The translations under genes were made by a program, and so were the position numbers. The notes under the pieces are model-generated. The model was not told where the DNA came from, did not search any database, and saw only the letters and a list, made by a program, of their open reading frames with translations. From Candidatus Villigracilis saccharophilus (GTDB lineage Bacteria; Chloroflexota; Anaerolineae; Anaerolineales; Villigracilaceae), in contig JADJNA010000018.1 in NCBI GenBank assembly GCA_016709305.1, positions 1 through 64,000 of the forward strand: a stretch of 64,000 nucleotides of DNA. Reading direction: 5' to 3'. Below are positions 1 through 9,173 of this stretch, in pieces; positions within the stretch are counted from its first letter, which is position 1, and the number at the start of each line of letters is the position of its first letter.

Positions 1-2
1 CA

Positions 3-116
3 TCCGTGTTACAAGCTGACGGGACGCTAAAATCCAAGCCGATGGAAGATCTATGGCCTTTCCTGAGTCGGGAAGAGTTTGTATCTAATATGATAATTCC
101 TCCCTTGCCGGATTAG
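3..116 (+). CDS. 3' end of a truncated CDS, function uncertain
   Basis: This reading frame is open from the left edge and ends at TAG 114-116. It encodes about 37 C-terminal residues finishing in SREEFVSNMIIPPLPD. The tail loosely resembles the C-termini of thiamine-pyrophosphate-binding, acetolactate-synthase-like enzymes found in sugar and LPS gene clusters, but this is recollection of style and not a solid assignment. It lies 25 bp upstream of the sugar methyltransferase gene on the same strand, so it probably belongs to the same surface-glycan operon. Confidence 0.5.
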   Translation, partial: SVLQADGTLKSKPMEDLWPFLSREEFVSNMIIPPLPD

Positions 117-141
117 CTTACAACAATTAGTAGAGTCAATA

Positions 142-1344
142 ATGACTGAAAGACATTGTCCAGTTTGTGGAAACCCGAGTAAGCAATTAATTTACCATCA
201 GAGTTTTTCTCAAATCTCAGAAGGTAGTTTGTTCAATGGATATGATGTGGTAGTGTGCGGTCACTGTGGCTTTGTTTTTGCTGACAATATCCCCAGTCAA
301 GAGGAGTTTGACCGTTATTACAAACAGATGTCTAAATATGAAAATGAACATCAAGGGGGGCAGATTTCAATATGCACCCAAGAAACTTATGATTCTATTG
401 TTCAGCAGGTCAAGCCATTTTTAGCGAATGAAGACTCTTATATTTTAGATGTTGGTTGTGCTACCGGAGGACTTCTTGCTACATTTCAGAAAAATGGATA
501 CAAGAATGTTTTAGGATTTGATCCTTCACCTTCCTGCTCCAGAACCGCTCAGAGGTTGTATGGGATTCAAGTTGAGAACCGACCTGTTTCCGAGATCTCC
601 GATTTTGAAGCAAAATTTGATCTTGTAATATTTAATAGTGTTCTAGAGCACATTCGTGACATAAGCGAGTCACTTAAAACCATGCGGAATCTATTAAAAC
701 CAGGCGGGCTGATATGGATTGAGGTTCCGGATATTACCCGTTTTGCAGAATATACCTCTGTAGCATTCCAACAATTCAGTATGGAACATATAAACTTCTT
801 TTCGTCAGTTTCGCTTACAAATTTGATGCAGAGAAATGGTTTTGAAGTTGAAGCGATCTGGCACAACGTTAGACAACTTGAAGAAATTCAAGATCCTGCG
901 CTTTCTACCTTGTATCGAAGGGTAGAACAGGTCTCAACTTCTGGGGTATTTAAAGCCGATTTGGTTTCAAAATCGGCTTTACTTGAATACCTTGATTATT
1001 CATATCAAGCAGATACTAATGTATTGGAAATCATTGATGAAATTGTCTCCAGCGGACGTGCGATAGTTGTATGGGGTGTGGGAACACATACGCAGAGACT
1101 GCTTGCAACTAGTAGGTTAAAGAACGCTAACATAAAGGCGTTTATAGATTCAAATCCTAATTATCATGGTAAAAAGCTTATTGAAGTCCCCATATACTCT
1201 CCGGAGATTCTTGCTGGAATGACGGAGCCCATCCTTGTATCGTCTCGTTTATATCAAGATGAAATAGCAACTGCAATTCGCCTTACTTTGAAATTATCGA
1301 ACGATATTATCTTATTATATAAGCGAGGTAGAAATCAGATATGA
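142..1344 (+). CDS. Zinc-binding class I SAM-dependent sugar C-methyltransferase
   Basis: The 400-aa protein has the three-part layout of NDP-sugar C-methyltransferases (TylC3-like). A small N-terminal zinc site is formed by C6/C9 (HCPVCG) and C39/C42 (CGHCG). A Rossmann SAM-binding domain follows, with motif I ILDVGCATGG near residue 101 and the post-motif region ending in LKPGGLIWIEVPD. The C-terminal domain has a nucleotide-binding-like turn VVWGVGTHTQRLLA near residue 310, typical of the Methyltransf_14 part. It likely methylates a nucleotide-linked keto sugar for a surface polysaccharide. The stop overlaps the next start by 4 bp (ATGA), which implies translational coupling with the glycosyltransferase. 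The exact sugar substrate cannot be read from the sequence. Confidence 0.85.
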   Translation: MTERHCPVCGNPSKQLIYHQSFSQISEGSLFNGYDVVVCGHCGFVFADNIPSQEEFDRYYKQMSKYENEHQGGQISICTQETYDSIVQQVKPFLANEDSYILDVGCATGGLLATFQKNGYKNVLGFDPSPSCSRTAQRLYGIQVENRPVSEISDFEAKFDLVIFNSVLEHIRDISESLKTMRNLLKPGGLIWIEVPDITRFAEYTSVAFQQFSMEHINFFSSVSLTNLMQRNGFEVEAIWHNVRQLEEIQDPALSTLYRRVEQVSTSGVFKADLVSKSALLEYLDYSYQADTNVLEIIDEIVSSGRAIVVWGVGTHTQRLLATSRLKNANIKAFIDSNPNYHGKKLIEVPIYSPEILAGMTEPILVSSRLYQDEIATAIRLTLKLSNDIILLYKRGRNQI

Positions 1345-2267
1345 CTTACGTCAGCATTGTCACACCGTGCTTTAATGAAGAAAGTAATCTTGAAGAACTC
1401 CATGAGCGTATACGACACGTTATGTCAGGATTGAAAAAATATAAATATGAACATATTATTATAGATAACGCATCCACGGATCAGAGTGTTGTTGTTTTGC
1501 GCCAAATAGCGAAAAAAGATAAACATGTAAAGATTATTATTAATACGAGAAACTTTGGCCATATCCGCTCTCCCTATCACGCTATATTGCAGGCTAAAGG
1601 AGATATCGTTATCGCTTTGGCTTCAGATTTGCAGGATCCTCCTGAGCGAATACCTGATTTTATAAGTAAATGGGAAGATGGTCACAAGGTTGTTGTAGGG
1701 GTTAAGCAGAGCGAAGAGCCGGGAATGTTTTATTTCTTGAGAACGATTTATTATCGAGGCTTGAGGATGTTATCTGATGTGCCCTTGATAGAAAACTTCA
1801 CAGGCTTCGGACTATACGATCGAACAGTTCTTGATGTGATTCGTGATATTAATGACCCCTATCCCTATTTCCGAGGCTTGATTGCCGACTTGGGTTTTGA
1901 ACGAGCGGAAATTATTTTTAATCAACCTCGTCGTAAGCGTGGTATTAGTAAAAATAATTTTTATACTCTTTACGATCTTGCCATGCTTGGCATTACTAAC
2001 TATACCAAAATCCCCCTGCGCCTTGCCACCATGTTTGGCTTTTTATCCGCCCTGGTCAGTTTTTTTATAGGCTTTGTTTATTTAATTTATAAATTTATCT
2101 TTTGGTATGAATTCTCGCTTGGCTCAGCTCCATTAGTTATAGGTTTGTTTTTCCTTGGCTCTATACAATTGATGTTCCTTGGTATTGTTGGCGAATACAT
2201 TGGCGCAATCTATACACAGGTTATGCATCGTCCGCTTGTCATTGAAAAAGAGCGGATCAACTTTTAA
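1341..2267 (+). CDS. Membrane-anchored family 2 glycosyltransferase (DPM1/GtrB-like)
   Basis: The 308-aa protein has a GT-A family 2 catalytic domain (residues 1-220) starting VSIVTPCFNEESNL. It carries the polyprenyl-phosphate glycosyltransferase signature ASDLQDPPERIP, which provides the DXD-type metal/nucleotide site, and FGLYDRTVLDVI. Two C-terminal membrane helices (about 228-252 and 262-290) match the GtrB/ArnC/YkcC architecture. Such enzymes move a sugar from a nucleotide donor to undecaprenyl phosphate on the cytoplasmic face. Its start overlaps the methyltransferase stop, and a flippase-like gene and large GT-C-like membrane proteins follow. This fits a route of lipid-linked sugar synthesis, flipping and transfer to a surface glycan. 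Confidence 0.9.
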   Translation: MTYVSIVTPCFNEESNLEELHERIRHVMSGLKKYKYEHIIIDNASTDQSVVVLRQIAKKDKHVKIIINTRNFGHIRSPYHAILQAKGDIVIALASDLQDPPERIPDFISKWEDGHKVVVGVKQSEEPGMFYFLRTIYYRGLRMLSDVPLIENFTGFGLYDRTVLDVIRDINDPYPYFRGLIADLGFERAEIIFNQPRRKRGISKNNFYTLYDLAMLGITNYTKIPLRLATMFGFLSALVSFFIGFVYLIYKFIFWYEFSLGSAPLVIGLFFLGSIQLMFLGIVGEYIGAIYTQVMHRPLVIEKERINF

Positions 2268-2332
2268 ATCGAATCCTCAACGATCTGCCTGGAGCCCAGT
2301 CAGGGAAAACTTCCACGAGTTTTAGCCGCTTG

Positions 2333-3276
2333 ATGCTTATAGTCTCCGCATTGATAGCGGGAGTGTTTCTCTATCTCGCATTGCGCGGGCTAGATTGGCG
2401 AAATTTTTTTGTCACGCTTAAAAATGCCCGCTATGGTTACCTGCCGATCGCGCTTCTTTGGAGCACTGCCAGCTTTTTCATGCGCGCCCTGCGTTTACGC
2501 GTTCTGTTGAGCAGTGAAACTCCAGTACCGATCACGAATGTCTTCAGGGCGAACATGGCCGGCTATTTGGAAACAGTATTCTGCCCGCGCGGGCTGGTGA
2601 ACTAGTGCGTGCCGCGTATCTTGGCAGGCGCAATAATGTCAGTGTTTCCTTCGCTTTGGCGGTCGGATTGGTCGAGCGGTTAATGGACCTGGTCACGTTG
2701 ATCGTGCTTGGCTCTTTTGCGCTCTCCTCCGTGGGCATTGTCTCGCCCCTCTTTCAAAATGCCTTGAAAGGCATTTCCATTTTCGGCCTGATCGGCCTGG
2801 CTGCCATTTTTATCCTGCCGCGCCTTGACGGGCTCGTCAGACGCTTAATCCTGGCTCTGCCCATGCTCAAGGAAACGCACAAATTGAAATTGGATAACTT
2901 TCTCCAGCAGTTTATCGGCGGGCTGAGGTCACTGCATAGTTATTCACGCGCCGCCCAATTCATTGCCTTAACGGGATTGATCTGGCTGATGGACGCCCTA
3001 GGCACCGTATTCCTTGCCTTCGTTCTCAAGATCCCGCTATTAATTCAGCAGGCTTTTGTACTGCTTTCCGCGCTCGGACTTTCCAGCGCCATCCCGTCCA
3101 CGCCGGGCTATGTCGGCGTGTATCAATTTGTGGCGGTCACCGCGCTCGCGCCTTTTGGAATTTCGAGGGCAGACGCGCTTGCTTTTATTCTCATCAGTCA
3201 GATCCTCGGCTATCTCCTGATCGTTTTTTGGGGATTGCTGAGTGTATGGCAATTCAACAAACAGCCTGAAGCATGA
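2333..3276 (+). CDS. Flippase-like/LPG synthase TM-domain protein (UPF0104), frameshifted
   Basis: Two adjoining reading frames together make one protein of about 314 aa of the lysylphosphatidylglycerol-synthase transmembrane (AglD/UPF0104) family. The first ends at 2605 and the second covers 2605-3276. At about 2570 the sequence reads ttggaaac; one extra G (ttgggaaac) restores GYLGNSILPARAGELVRAAY, the family's conserved core motif. A single-base loss in a short G run is therefore very likely. The second half has several membrane helices and a conserved GLSSAIPSTPGYVGVYQF block. ATG 2333 is preferred over TTG 2330; no strong Shine-Dalgarno sequence is visible. It overlaps the next gene by 4 bp. 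The likely role is integral-membrane handling of lipid-linked sugars, inferred from family and context. Confidence 0.8.
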
Positions 3277-5311
3277 ACTTCACTCTTCAAGATATTCTTG
3301 GCGCGGCATTTGCCTTCTTTCTTTTCCCACTGGTGATCGTTTTCCCGGGCTATGTCTTAGGCTGGCTGTTTGACCTGTTTGACTTTAGGCTCCGACGGCC
3401 GTTTGTTCGACTCGCGATTGGGCTTGCCCTGTCTTTTGCAATCAGTCCAATCGTTCTTTATCTGACCTCAAGCCTGATCTCGTTTAACTTTGCTCTTCTC
3501 ACTCTTGGCGGATTCGCGCTGGCGTTCGCCATGATCGCCATCCGGCAGAAGTACGCGTTGACAGCGGAAGCGAAATTCTTCTTTTGGGTTGGCGCTGTTT
3601 GGTCCGCGTTTGCGATCCTTTCGTTGATCAATATCCAGTGGACAGATCGGCTTTATTTGAGCGTCACCTCGTTCGATCAGACTACCCGGGTTGCTGTGAT
3701 CGAAGCCATGACCCGCACCGGGGTGCCGCCGGTCAACCCCAGTTATTATCCCGGACACGCGGTCCCGCTTACTTTTCTATATTATTTCTGGTACATCCTG
3801 TGCAGTATGGTCGACGCGCTTGGCGGCAGCTATGTGGATGCCCGCGCCGCGCTCAATGCCAGTTCCGCCTGGTCCGGGATCGGGCTGATGGCGGTCGTTG
3901 CACTTTACCTTCGGCAGCGAAATGCAAATGGAACTGGTTCAACCGCAAGGTTAAGCAGGATCGGGATCAGTTTACTGGCGGTCAGCGGATTGGATATTTT
4001 TCCCGCTCTCTTTCTCATGTGGAGGACTGGTCTGGTCATCGGCTCGGTGGATGTATGGAATACGTGGATCCCCTCGTGGGCCGCATCCAATCTGTGGGTT
4101 CCACATCATGTCGCAGGATTGATCGCTGGCCTGTCCACGATGATGCTGGCGCAATCTGCGCGTGGGAAACCGCCGTCAAGACAATATTCTATTCTGTTCG
4201 TGGCAGGTCTGGGATTCGCTTCCGCTTTCGGATTGTCAGTTTATGTCACATTTGTGTTCGCGGCTTTCTGGGGTGTTTGGCTGATCGTACTTTTATTTCA
4301 AAACGCGGAGCGCGGCTTGGTTCTGCCCATGCTTGTTGCTGGAATGGTAGCGCTGACTCTCTCCGTCCCTTTTGTTGTGGGATTATTTCAAGGTGCCGGG
4401 GCGGGGGCGGCGGACAATTTCCGATCATTTTTGAGATCCGCTCTTTCTTACAGCTTGAATCATTCGTAAAAGACTGGACCCCATTCGCCCGTTCCCTGAT
4501 CATGCTGGCCTTGTTACCGGTTAACTATATAATGGAGTTGGGTTTCTTCTTCATCGCGGGATTGGTCTGGTTTACGGGCAAGGATAAATCGGAGATCCGT
4601 TCCAATTCGTTTTACCTCGCGGAAGTGATTTTATTCAGCGCCGCGTTGGTGATCGGTTCGTGTTTACGCTCCACACTGATCACCAGCAACGACCTCGGCT
4701 GGCGCGCCTGGCTGCCGGGTCAGTTCATTCTTCTGGTCTGGGGAGTGGATGTGTTGGATAAATTCTTGTTATCCCCTGCGCCTGTTTCATTACTGTCAGC
4801 CGAAACAATAAAAACAAAAAGATTAATATTTGTTTTTCTTATGATCGGGTCATTGACTTCGGTCTTGGATGTTGTTTTACTCAGGACTGCCTGGCCCGTG
4901 ATGACCGGGGTTGAGACGACTCGAAAATATTACTCCGCCCGCCTTGCGTATGATTATTTGCGTGACCATGTTTCCTCGGATGTCATCACGCAAAATAATC
5001 CTCTGAATTTTGTTGACCGCCCAAGCGGATTGTATGGAACCCATCAAATGGTGATTTCAGACCGCACCGCATATGGTGTTCCTTTGGATCAATTCAATAC
5101 CCTTGTGGATGAAGTGGGAGTTCTGTTCACTGCCAAAAATACAAGCGATTGGCAGCTTGTGGATGATATTTGCAGGACTCATTCGATTGGCCTGCTGATC
5201 TTTGAAAATGTCGATCCTTTCTGGGAAAGTATCCCTTTGCTTAAAGCGCAGCGTTCCGCTCTTTATAAAAATTCCCACTATGCCATTTTCGCCTGCGGTG
5301 ATTATCAGTAG
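3273..5311 (+). CDS. Large polytopic membrane protein, GT-C-like, frameshifted; paralog A
   Basis: This protein of about 680 aa is hydrophobic throughout, with perhaps 12-14 helices. It is a tandem paralog of the gene at 5501-7570: both begin NFTLQD and share SFDQTTRV, AMTRTGVPP, NPSYYPGH, DARAAL and LGWRAWLPGQFILL. The frame breaks at about 4395-4412 inside a G-rich run (ggggcggggg). Before the break the frame matches the paralog up to GLFQGAGAGA, and after it a frame one base back resumes with FPIIFEIRSF. One missing G explains it. The region after the first helices (a P..NPSYYPGH loop) resembles outer loops of GT-C or Chlor_Arch_YYY-type proteins, but I cannot name a family with certainty. 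A role in surface glycan assembly is inferred from neighbours. Confidence 0.7.
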
Positions 5312-5383
5312 TTCACGATTTTGGAATCCATCAGCTTGCTGATGGGTTGAAGATTAAATTTAAGCAGTGAATTCAGCCTGTGT

Positions 5384-5420
5384 GTACGAAGTTGGTGCGC
5401 TTTTTACTGGTAAAACATTT
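5384..5420 (+). pseudogene. Possible remnant of a third paralog tail
   Basis: The 189-bp gap between the two tandem paralogs contains a short frame reading YEVGALFTGKT. This aligns with DEVGVLFTAKNT near the C-terminus of the upstream gene (about 5106-5141). Codons on both sides do not continue the homology convincingly. It may be debris from recombination between tandem copies. The match is only about 12 residues, so chance or short gene conversion cannot be excluded. Confidence 0.3.
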
Positions 5421-5500
5421 ACGAACTTGTACTCCAGAGTCGTTTCGTGGAGTACTGATCATACAAAATTAGACCGTCCATTAATTAATCTGAGGTCCCA

Positions 5501-7570
5501 TTGTCCAGTTTAAATTTTACATTGCAGGATGTCATTGGCACGCTCGCGGGTGTTGCGCTCTTCCCGCTTGTGATCGTGTTGCCCGGATACGTTTTTGGCT
5601 GGTTGTTTGATCTCTTTGAATTTCGCGCACGCCTGCTGTCTGCGCGTCTGGCTATTTCCCTGCTGCTTTCGATCGCCATCAGTCCCATTCTGTATTATCT
5701 GACGGCAAGTTTGTTCTCCATGAACATTGCCTTGATCGTTACAGGTTTATTCGCCATCGTCTTTGTGATCCTGTTGATCTATGAAAAGCCGGTCCGGCCG
5801 AAGGATCGGCAGTGGCGCTCATTCTTCTGGGTCGCGCTTGGTTGGACAGCGCTCGCTATTTTTTGTCTGGTGGATCTGCAGTGGGGACAGCATGAACTTT
5901 ATTTTAGTGTCGCGTCTTTTGATCAAACTACGCGCGTATCGATCATTGATGCGATGACCCGCACAGGCGTACCCCCGATCAATCCAAGTTATTACCCCGG
6001 TCATTATGTAAAACTGACCTTTCTTTATTTCTTTTGGTACATCCTTGGCAGTCTGGTGGATATCGCCGGTGGAAATTTGGTGGACGCGCGCGCGGCATTA
6101 TTCGCCAGCATTGTGTGGTGCGGTCTCGCGCTTATGGCTTTGATCGCTTTTTATATTCGTTTGCGCGTTGTTCATGCTGGAGGAAATGGATCGAACCCCT
6201 GGCGGCGGGCAATGATCGGGATCGCCTCCATTTCGATCACTGGCTTGGATGTTCTCCCGTCGATCATCCTTATGGGTTTTGGCAAAGGCGTGCTCGGTGA
6301 TATTGAACATTGGAACGAGCAGATCACAGCCTGGATCGGGTCCCTATTATGGGTTCCCCATCATGTTGCAAGCCTGGTCGCTGGAGTCGTAGCTGTCATG
6401 CTGGTGCACTCGGCGCGCGGACAATCTCCACTGAAAAAGATCATTGCGCTCGTATTCTCAGGCGTTGCGTTTGCCTCCGCGATTGGCCTGTCGGTATGGG
6501 TTACCCTTATATTTGTAATTTTTTGGGGAGTATGGATGTTATTCATCTATTCCCAAAAAGAACAGCGCGATTTACTTTTCCCAATGGCGCTGGCCGGGCT
6601 GGTCGCGCTTCTTTTGTCGGGTAAATTTTTAGCGGGTCTATTATCCGGCGGGGCTGGCGGAGAAAGCGCTGCCTTCCCCATTGCTTTTACGATCCGCTCT
6701 TTCCGCTTTACCGACATAATTTTTGAATATTCCTCATGGAAATTCCCCGCCCGCCTCATCTTTTTGCCGCTTAATTATTTTTTGGAACTTGGCTTTTTTG
6801 CGGCAGCGGCTTTTATTTGGTTAAAAATATTTAAACACGACCTTCGCAAAAATCCATATTATTTTGCGGAACTGCTTTTACTGATCATTTCATTTTTTAT
6901 CGGCACCTTTACCCGTTCCACAATGATCGCGAATAATGATCTTGGCTGGCGCGCGTGGCTGCCAGGTCAATTTATTCTATTGATCTGGGGTGTGGATATT
7001 TTGGAAAACTTATTTACCTCCCGTCCTCGTTTTATCCTCGCACAAAGGACGAAATACAATTTGCTGCTATTGGCTGCGCTGGGTATTTCCACCAGTTTGC
7101 TTGATGTGGCGCTCCTGCGTTCGGCATATTATTTTTCATTTGGCTCTGAAGCTGGCCGCAGGATCTATTCTGCGCGGCAGGTGTACACATTGATCAATCA
7201 ATCTTTCCCGACGGATATTATCGTTCAATACAATCCATCCGCCATCATTAATCGCCCCGCCGGGTTGTATGGGATGCGCCAGTCCGCCATTTCAGATCGT
7301 ACAGCCTATGGAGTTCCATTGAATGATTATTATGATAAGGTTGCGGCTGTCGGCAAGCTCTTCAATATGCAAGATGTGCAAAATTGGGAACCGCTCGACG
7401 CTCTGTGTAACGCACACTCGATTGATGTGATCGTGATCATGTCTGATGATCCTTTGTGGGAATGCCTTTTTCTGCTCGACCGGCAAAGAACCGCGTTATA
7501 TGCAGATGATTATTATGCCGCTTTTGTTTGCGGAAAAAATCACCACGGCGCTGTTCGTCCCGATTTCTGA
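5501..7570 (+). CDS. Large polytopic membrane protein, GT-C-like; paralog B
   Basis: This intact 689-aa membrane protein is the reference copy for the frameshifted paralog upstream. It starts from TTG 5501 (SSLNFTLQDVIG), the point where similarity to paralog A's start MNFTLQDILG begins; no better ATG is available. Conserved blocks include SFDQTTRVSIIDAMTRTGV, NPSYYPGHYVKLTF and NNDLGWRAWLPGQFILLIWG. The C-terminal soluble-looking part (about 560-680) contains RPAGLYGMRQSAISDRTAYG. This layout, many helices plus a C-terminal extracytoplasmic domain, is common in GT-C glycosyltransferases that use lipid-linked sugars. The catalytic acidic residue cannot be assigned with certainty. It sits in the glycan block, so surface polysaccharide or glycoprotein work is the best guess. 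Confidence 0.75.
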   Translation: MSSLNFTLQDVIGTLAGVALFPLVIVLPGYVFGWLFDLFEFRARLLSARLAISLLLSIAISPILYYLTASLFSMNIALIVTGLFAIVFVILLIYEKPVRPKDRQWRSFFWVALGWTALAIFCLVDLQWGQHELYFSVASFDQTTRVSIIDAMTRTGVPPINPSYYPGHYVKLTFLYFFWYILGSLVDIAGGNLVDARAALFASIVWCGLALMALIAFYIRLRVVHAGGNGSNPWRRAMIGIASISITGLDVLPSIILMGFGKGVLGDIEHWNEQITAWIGSLLWVPHHVASLVAGVVAVMLVHSARGQSPLKKIIALVFSGVAFASAIGLSVWVTLIFVIFWGVWMLFIYSQKEQRDLLFPMALAGLVALLLSGKFLAGLLSGGAGGESAAFPIAFTIRSFRFTDIIFEYSSWKFPARLIFLPLNYFLELGFFAAAAFIWLKIFKHDLRKNPYYFAELLLLIISFFIGTFTRSTMIANNDLGWRAWLPGQFILLIWGVDILENLFTSRPRFILAQRTKYNLLLLAALGISTSLLDVALLRSAYYFSFGSEAGRRIYSARQVYTLINQSFPTDIIVQYNPSAIINRPAGLYGMRQSAISDRTAYGVPLNDYYDKVAAVGKLFNMQDVQNWEPLDALCNAHSIDVIVIMSDDPLWECLFLLDRQRTALYADDYYAAFVCGKNHHGAVRPDF

Positions 7571-7619
7571 TCGGCATCAGACAGCAGTCTTAAAATAGAT
7601 CAAAGGGGACTTTGTCAAT

Positions 7620-9173
7620 ATGACAACGAAAAACAAGGAAATGACACATGCCGAGTAGATATTCCCGCTGCTCGGAGCAGTTATTTTTTTGGGGATGGTC
7701 GTCCGCTTCTTCCCCGGGCTTCAAGCTGGCTTCCCTTTAAATGACGGCGGCATGTTCCTTAGCATGATCCGCGATCTGCGCGGCAGTCATTACTCGCTGC
7801 CCGGGCTGACTTCGTACAATAGCCTGAATATCCCTTATGCGTATCCGCCCTTTGGATTTTATTTCGCGCGCTTGATTTCAGATCTATTTAATTTTTCTGA
7901 AATAACCCTGCTGCGCTGGCTTCCACCTATAATCAACACATTGTCCATTTTGGCTTTTTATATGTTGGCGTCTCTTCTGCTTGGATCGCGCAGGCGCGCC
8001 GTGGTTGCCTCGATCTTCTACGCATTGACGCCCGGGGCGTCAGCCTGGTTCATCATGGGCGGCGGATTGACTCGCAGTTTTGGCTCGTTATTTATGCTGA
8101 TTTCTCTTTATTGGGTCTTTCGGTTGTTTCGAGTCGGCGGCAAACGTGAACTGGCACTCTCTATTATTTTTTGCTCACTGACCGTTCTCAGTCATCCTGA
8201 AGCAGGTATCCATACAGCCGCAAGTTGTATCCTCTTGTGGCTGATCTACGGTCGTTCGCTGCGAACCGCGCTTCATTCTGTCATTGTTCTGTTTGCCTGC
8301 CTGCTGCTATCGGCTCCATGGTGGGCGGGTGTCATTTCCCTCCACGGTCTCGCCCCATTTCTCTCCGCGTTGAACACCGGTTCTTACGGAGGTTCGATCT
8401 GGCGCGCTTATATTTCTGCCCTGTTCGCCAGCCAAACAGTTATCCCGATCCTTCTTATCTCACGTCTCCTTGGAATATTTTGGGGTTTGTTGGGGCGAAA
8501 ATATTTTCTGGTCGCATGGACCATCATTCCTTTCCTTGTCGAGCCGCGCAGCGCGCCAAGTATCGCCTTCTACCCATTTTGTATGTTGATGGCGCTCGCT
8601 CTTACAGATGTTCTCCCCGCTTTTGTTGATTATTTTCAGAAGGCTCATTCCGCTTCCCCTAAAATGAAATTTAATCAACGCGTATGGTTGAACACAACCC
8701 TGCTTTTGGTCCTGATCTACTTGTTTGTTGAATCCAGCCTGTTCGGTTTTAAATTGATCAACACCAGTCTCTCCATTGCCGACCGGGAAGCGATGTCCTG
8801 GATTCAACAAAACACACCTGCCCGCGCTCATTTTCTCCCTATCACGGGTGTGCCCAGCCCGGAGATCGATCCTTTCGTTGAGTGGTTTCCCGCGCTTACA
8901 GAGCGGCGCAGTCAGACAACGATTCAGGGGCTTGAATGGCTGTTGGGTCCCCGGTTTTATGAAAGATACGCGGATCTTGCCGAAGTACAAGTATGCGAAG
9001 ATGCCGCCTGTCTCGCCGCATGGTCTGCGCGCACTGGTTTGGATTATGAATATATTGTTGTTCAAAGTTCTGGAGTTAGTTTGGAACTGATCAATTCTCT
9101 TCGGTCTGGTGGCGGGTACGAAACTGTTTACGCAACAAAAGAGGTCTTGATCTTTTCCTTGCGGCGTCCGTGA
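7620..9173 (+). CDS. GT-C-like polytopic membrane protein, in-frame TAG at codon 13
   Basis: The translation that matches its paralog (9174-10730) starts at ATG 7620 behind a good ribosome site (aaagggga). It is interrupted by TAG at 7656-7658 and then continues in the same frame with IFPLLGAVIFLGMVVRFF. Without the stop the protein would be 517 aa, close to the 518-aa paralog. Starting after the stop (TTG 7689 or ATG 7695) would remove most of the first membrane helix. Shared blocks are FPLNDGG near the first outer loop, YAYPPFGFYFARL, and IMGGGLTRSFG. The acidic DGG loop after helix 1 resembles the catalytic loop of GT-C enzymes. The stop may be a point mutation or a consensus error. Confidence 0.7.

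Noticed and set aside
3584..5311. Long second frame that appears to be a 575-aa gene overlapping paralog A
   Set aside because: Its first two thirds are an out-of-frame shadow (rich in Arg, Cys, Trp) of the membrane protein. Only the part after about 4410 is real and is the continuation of paralog A after a one-base shift.
8460..9065. 201-aa minus-strand open frame
   Set aside because: Antisense shadow of the GT-C-like gene at 7620-9173, with no ribosome site and unnatural composition.
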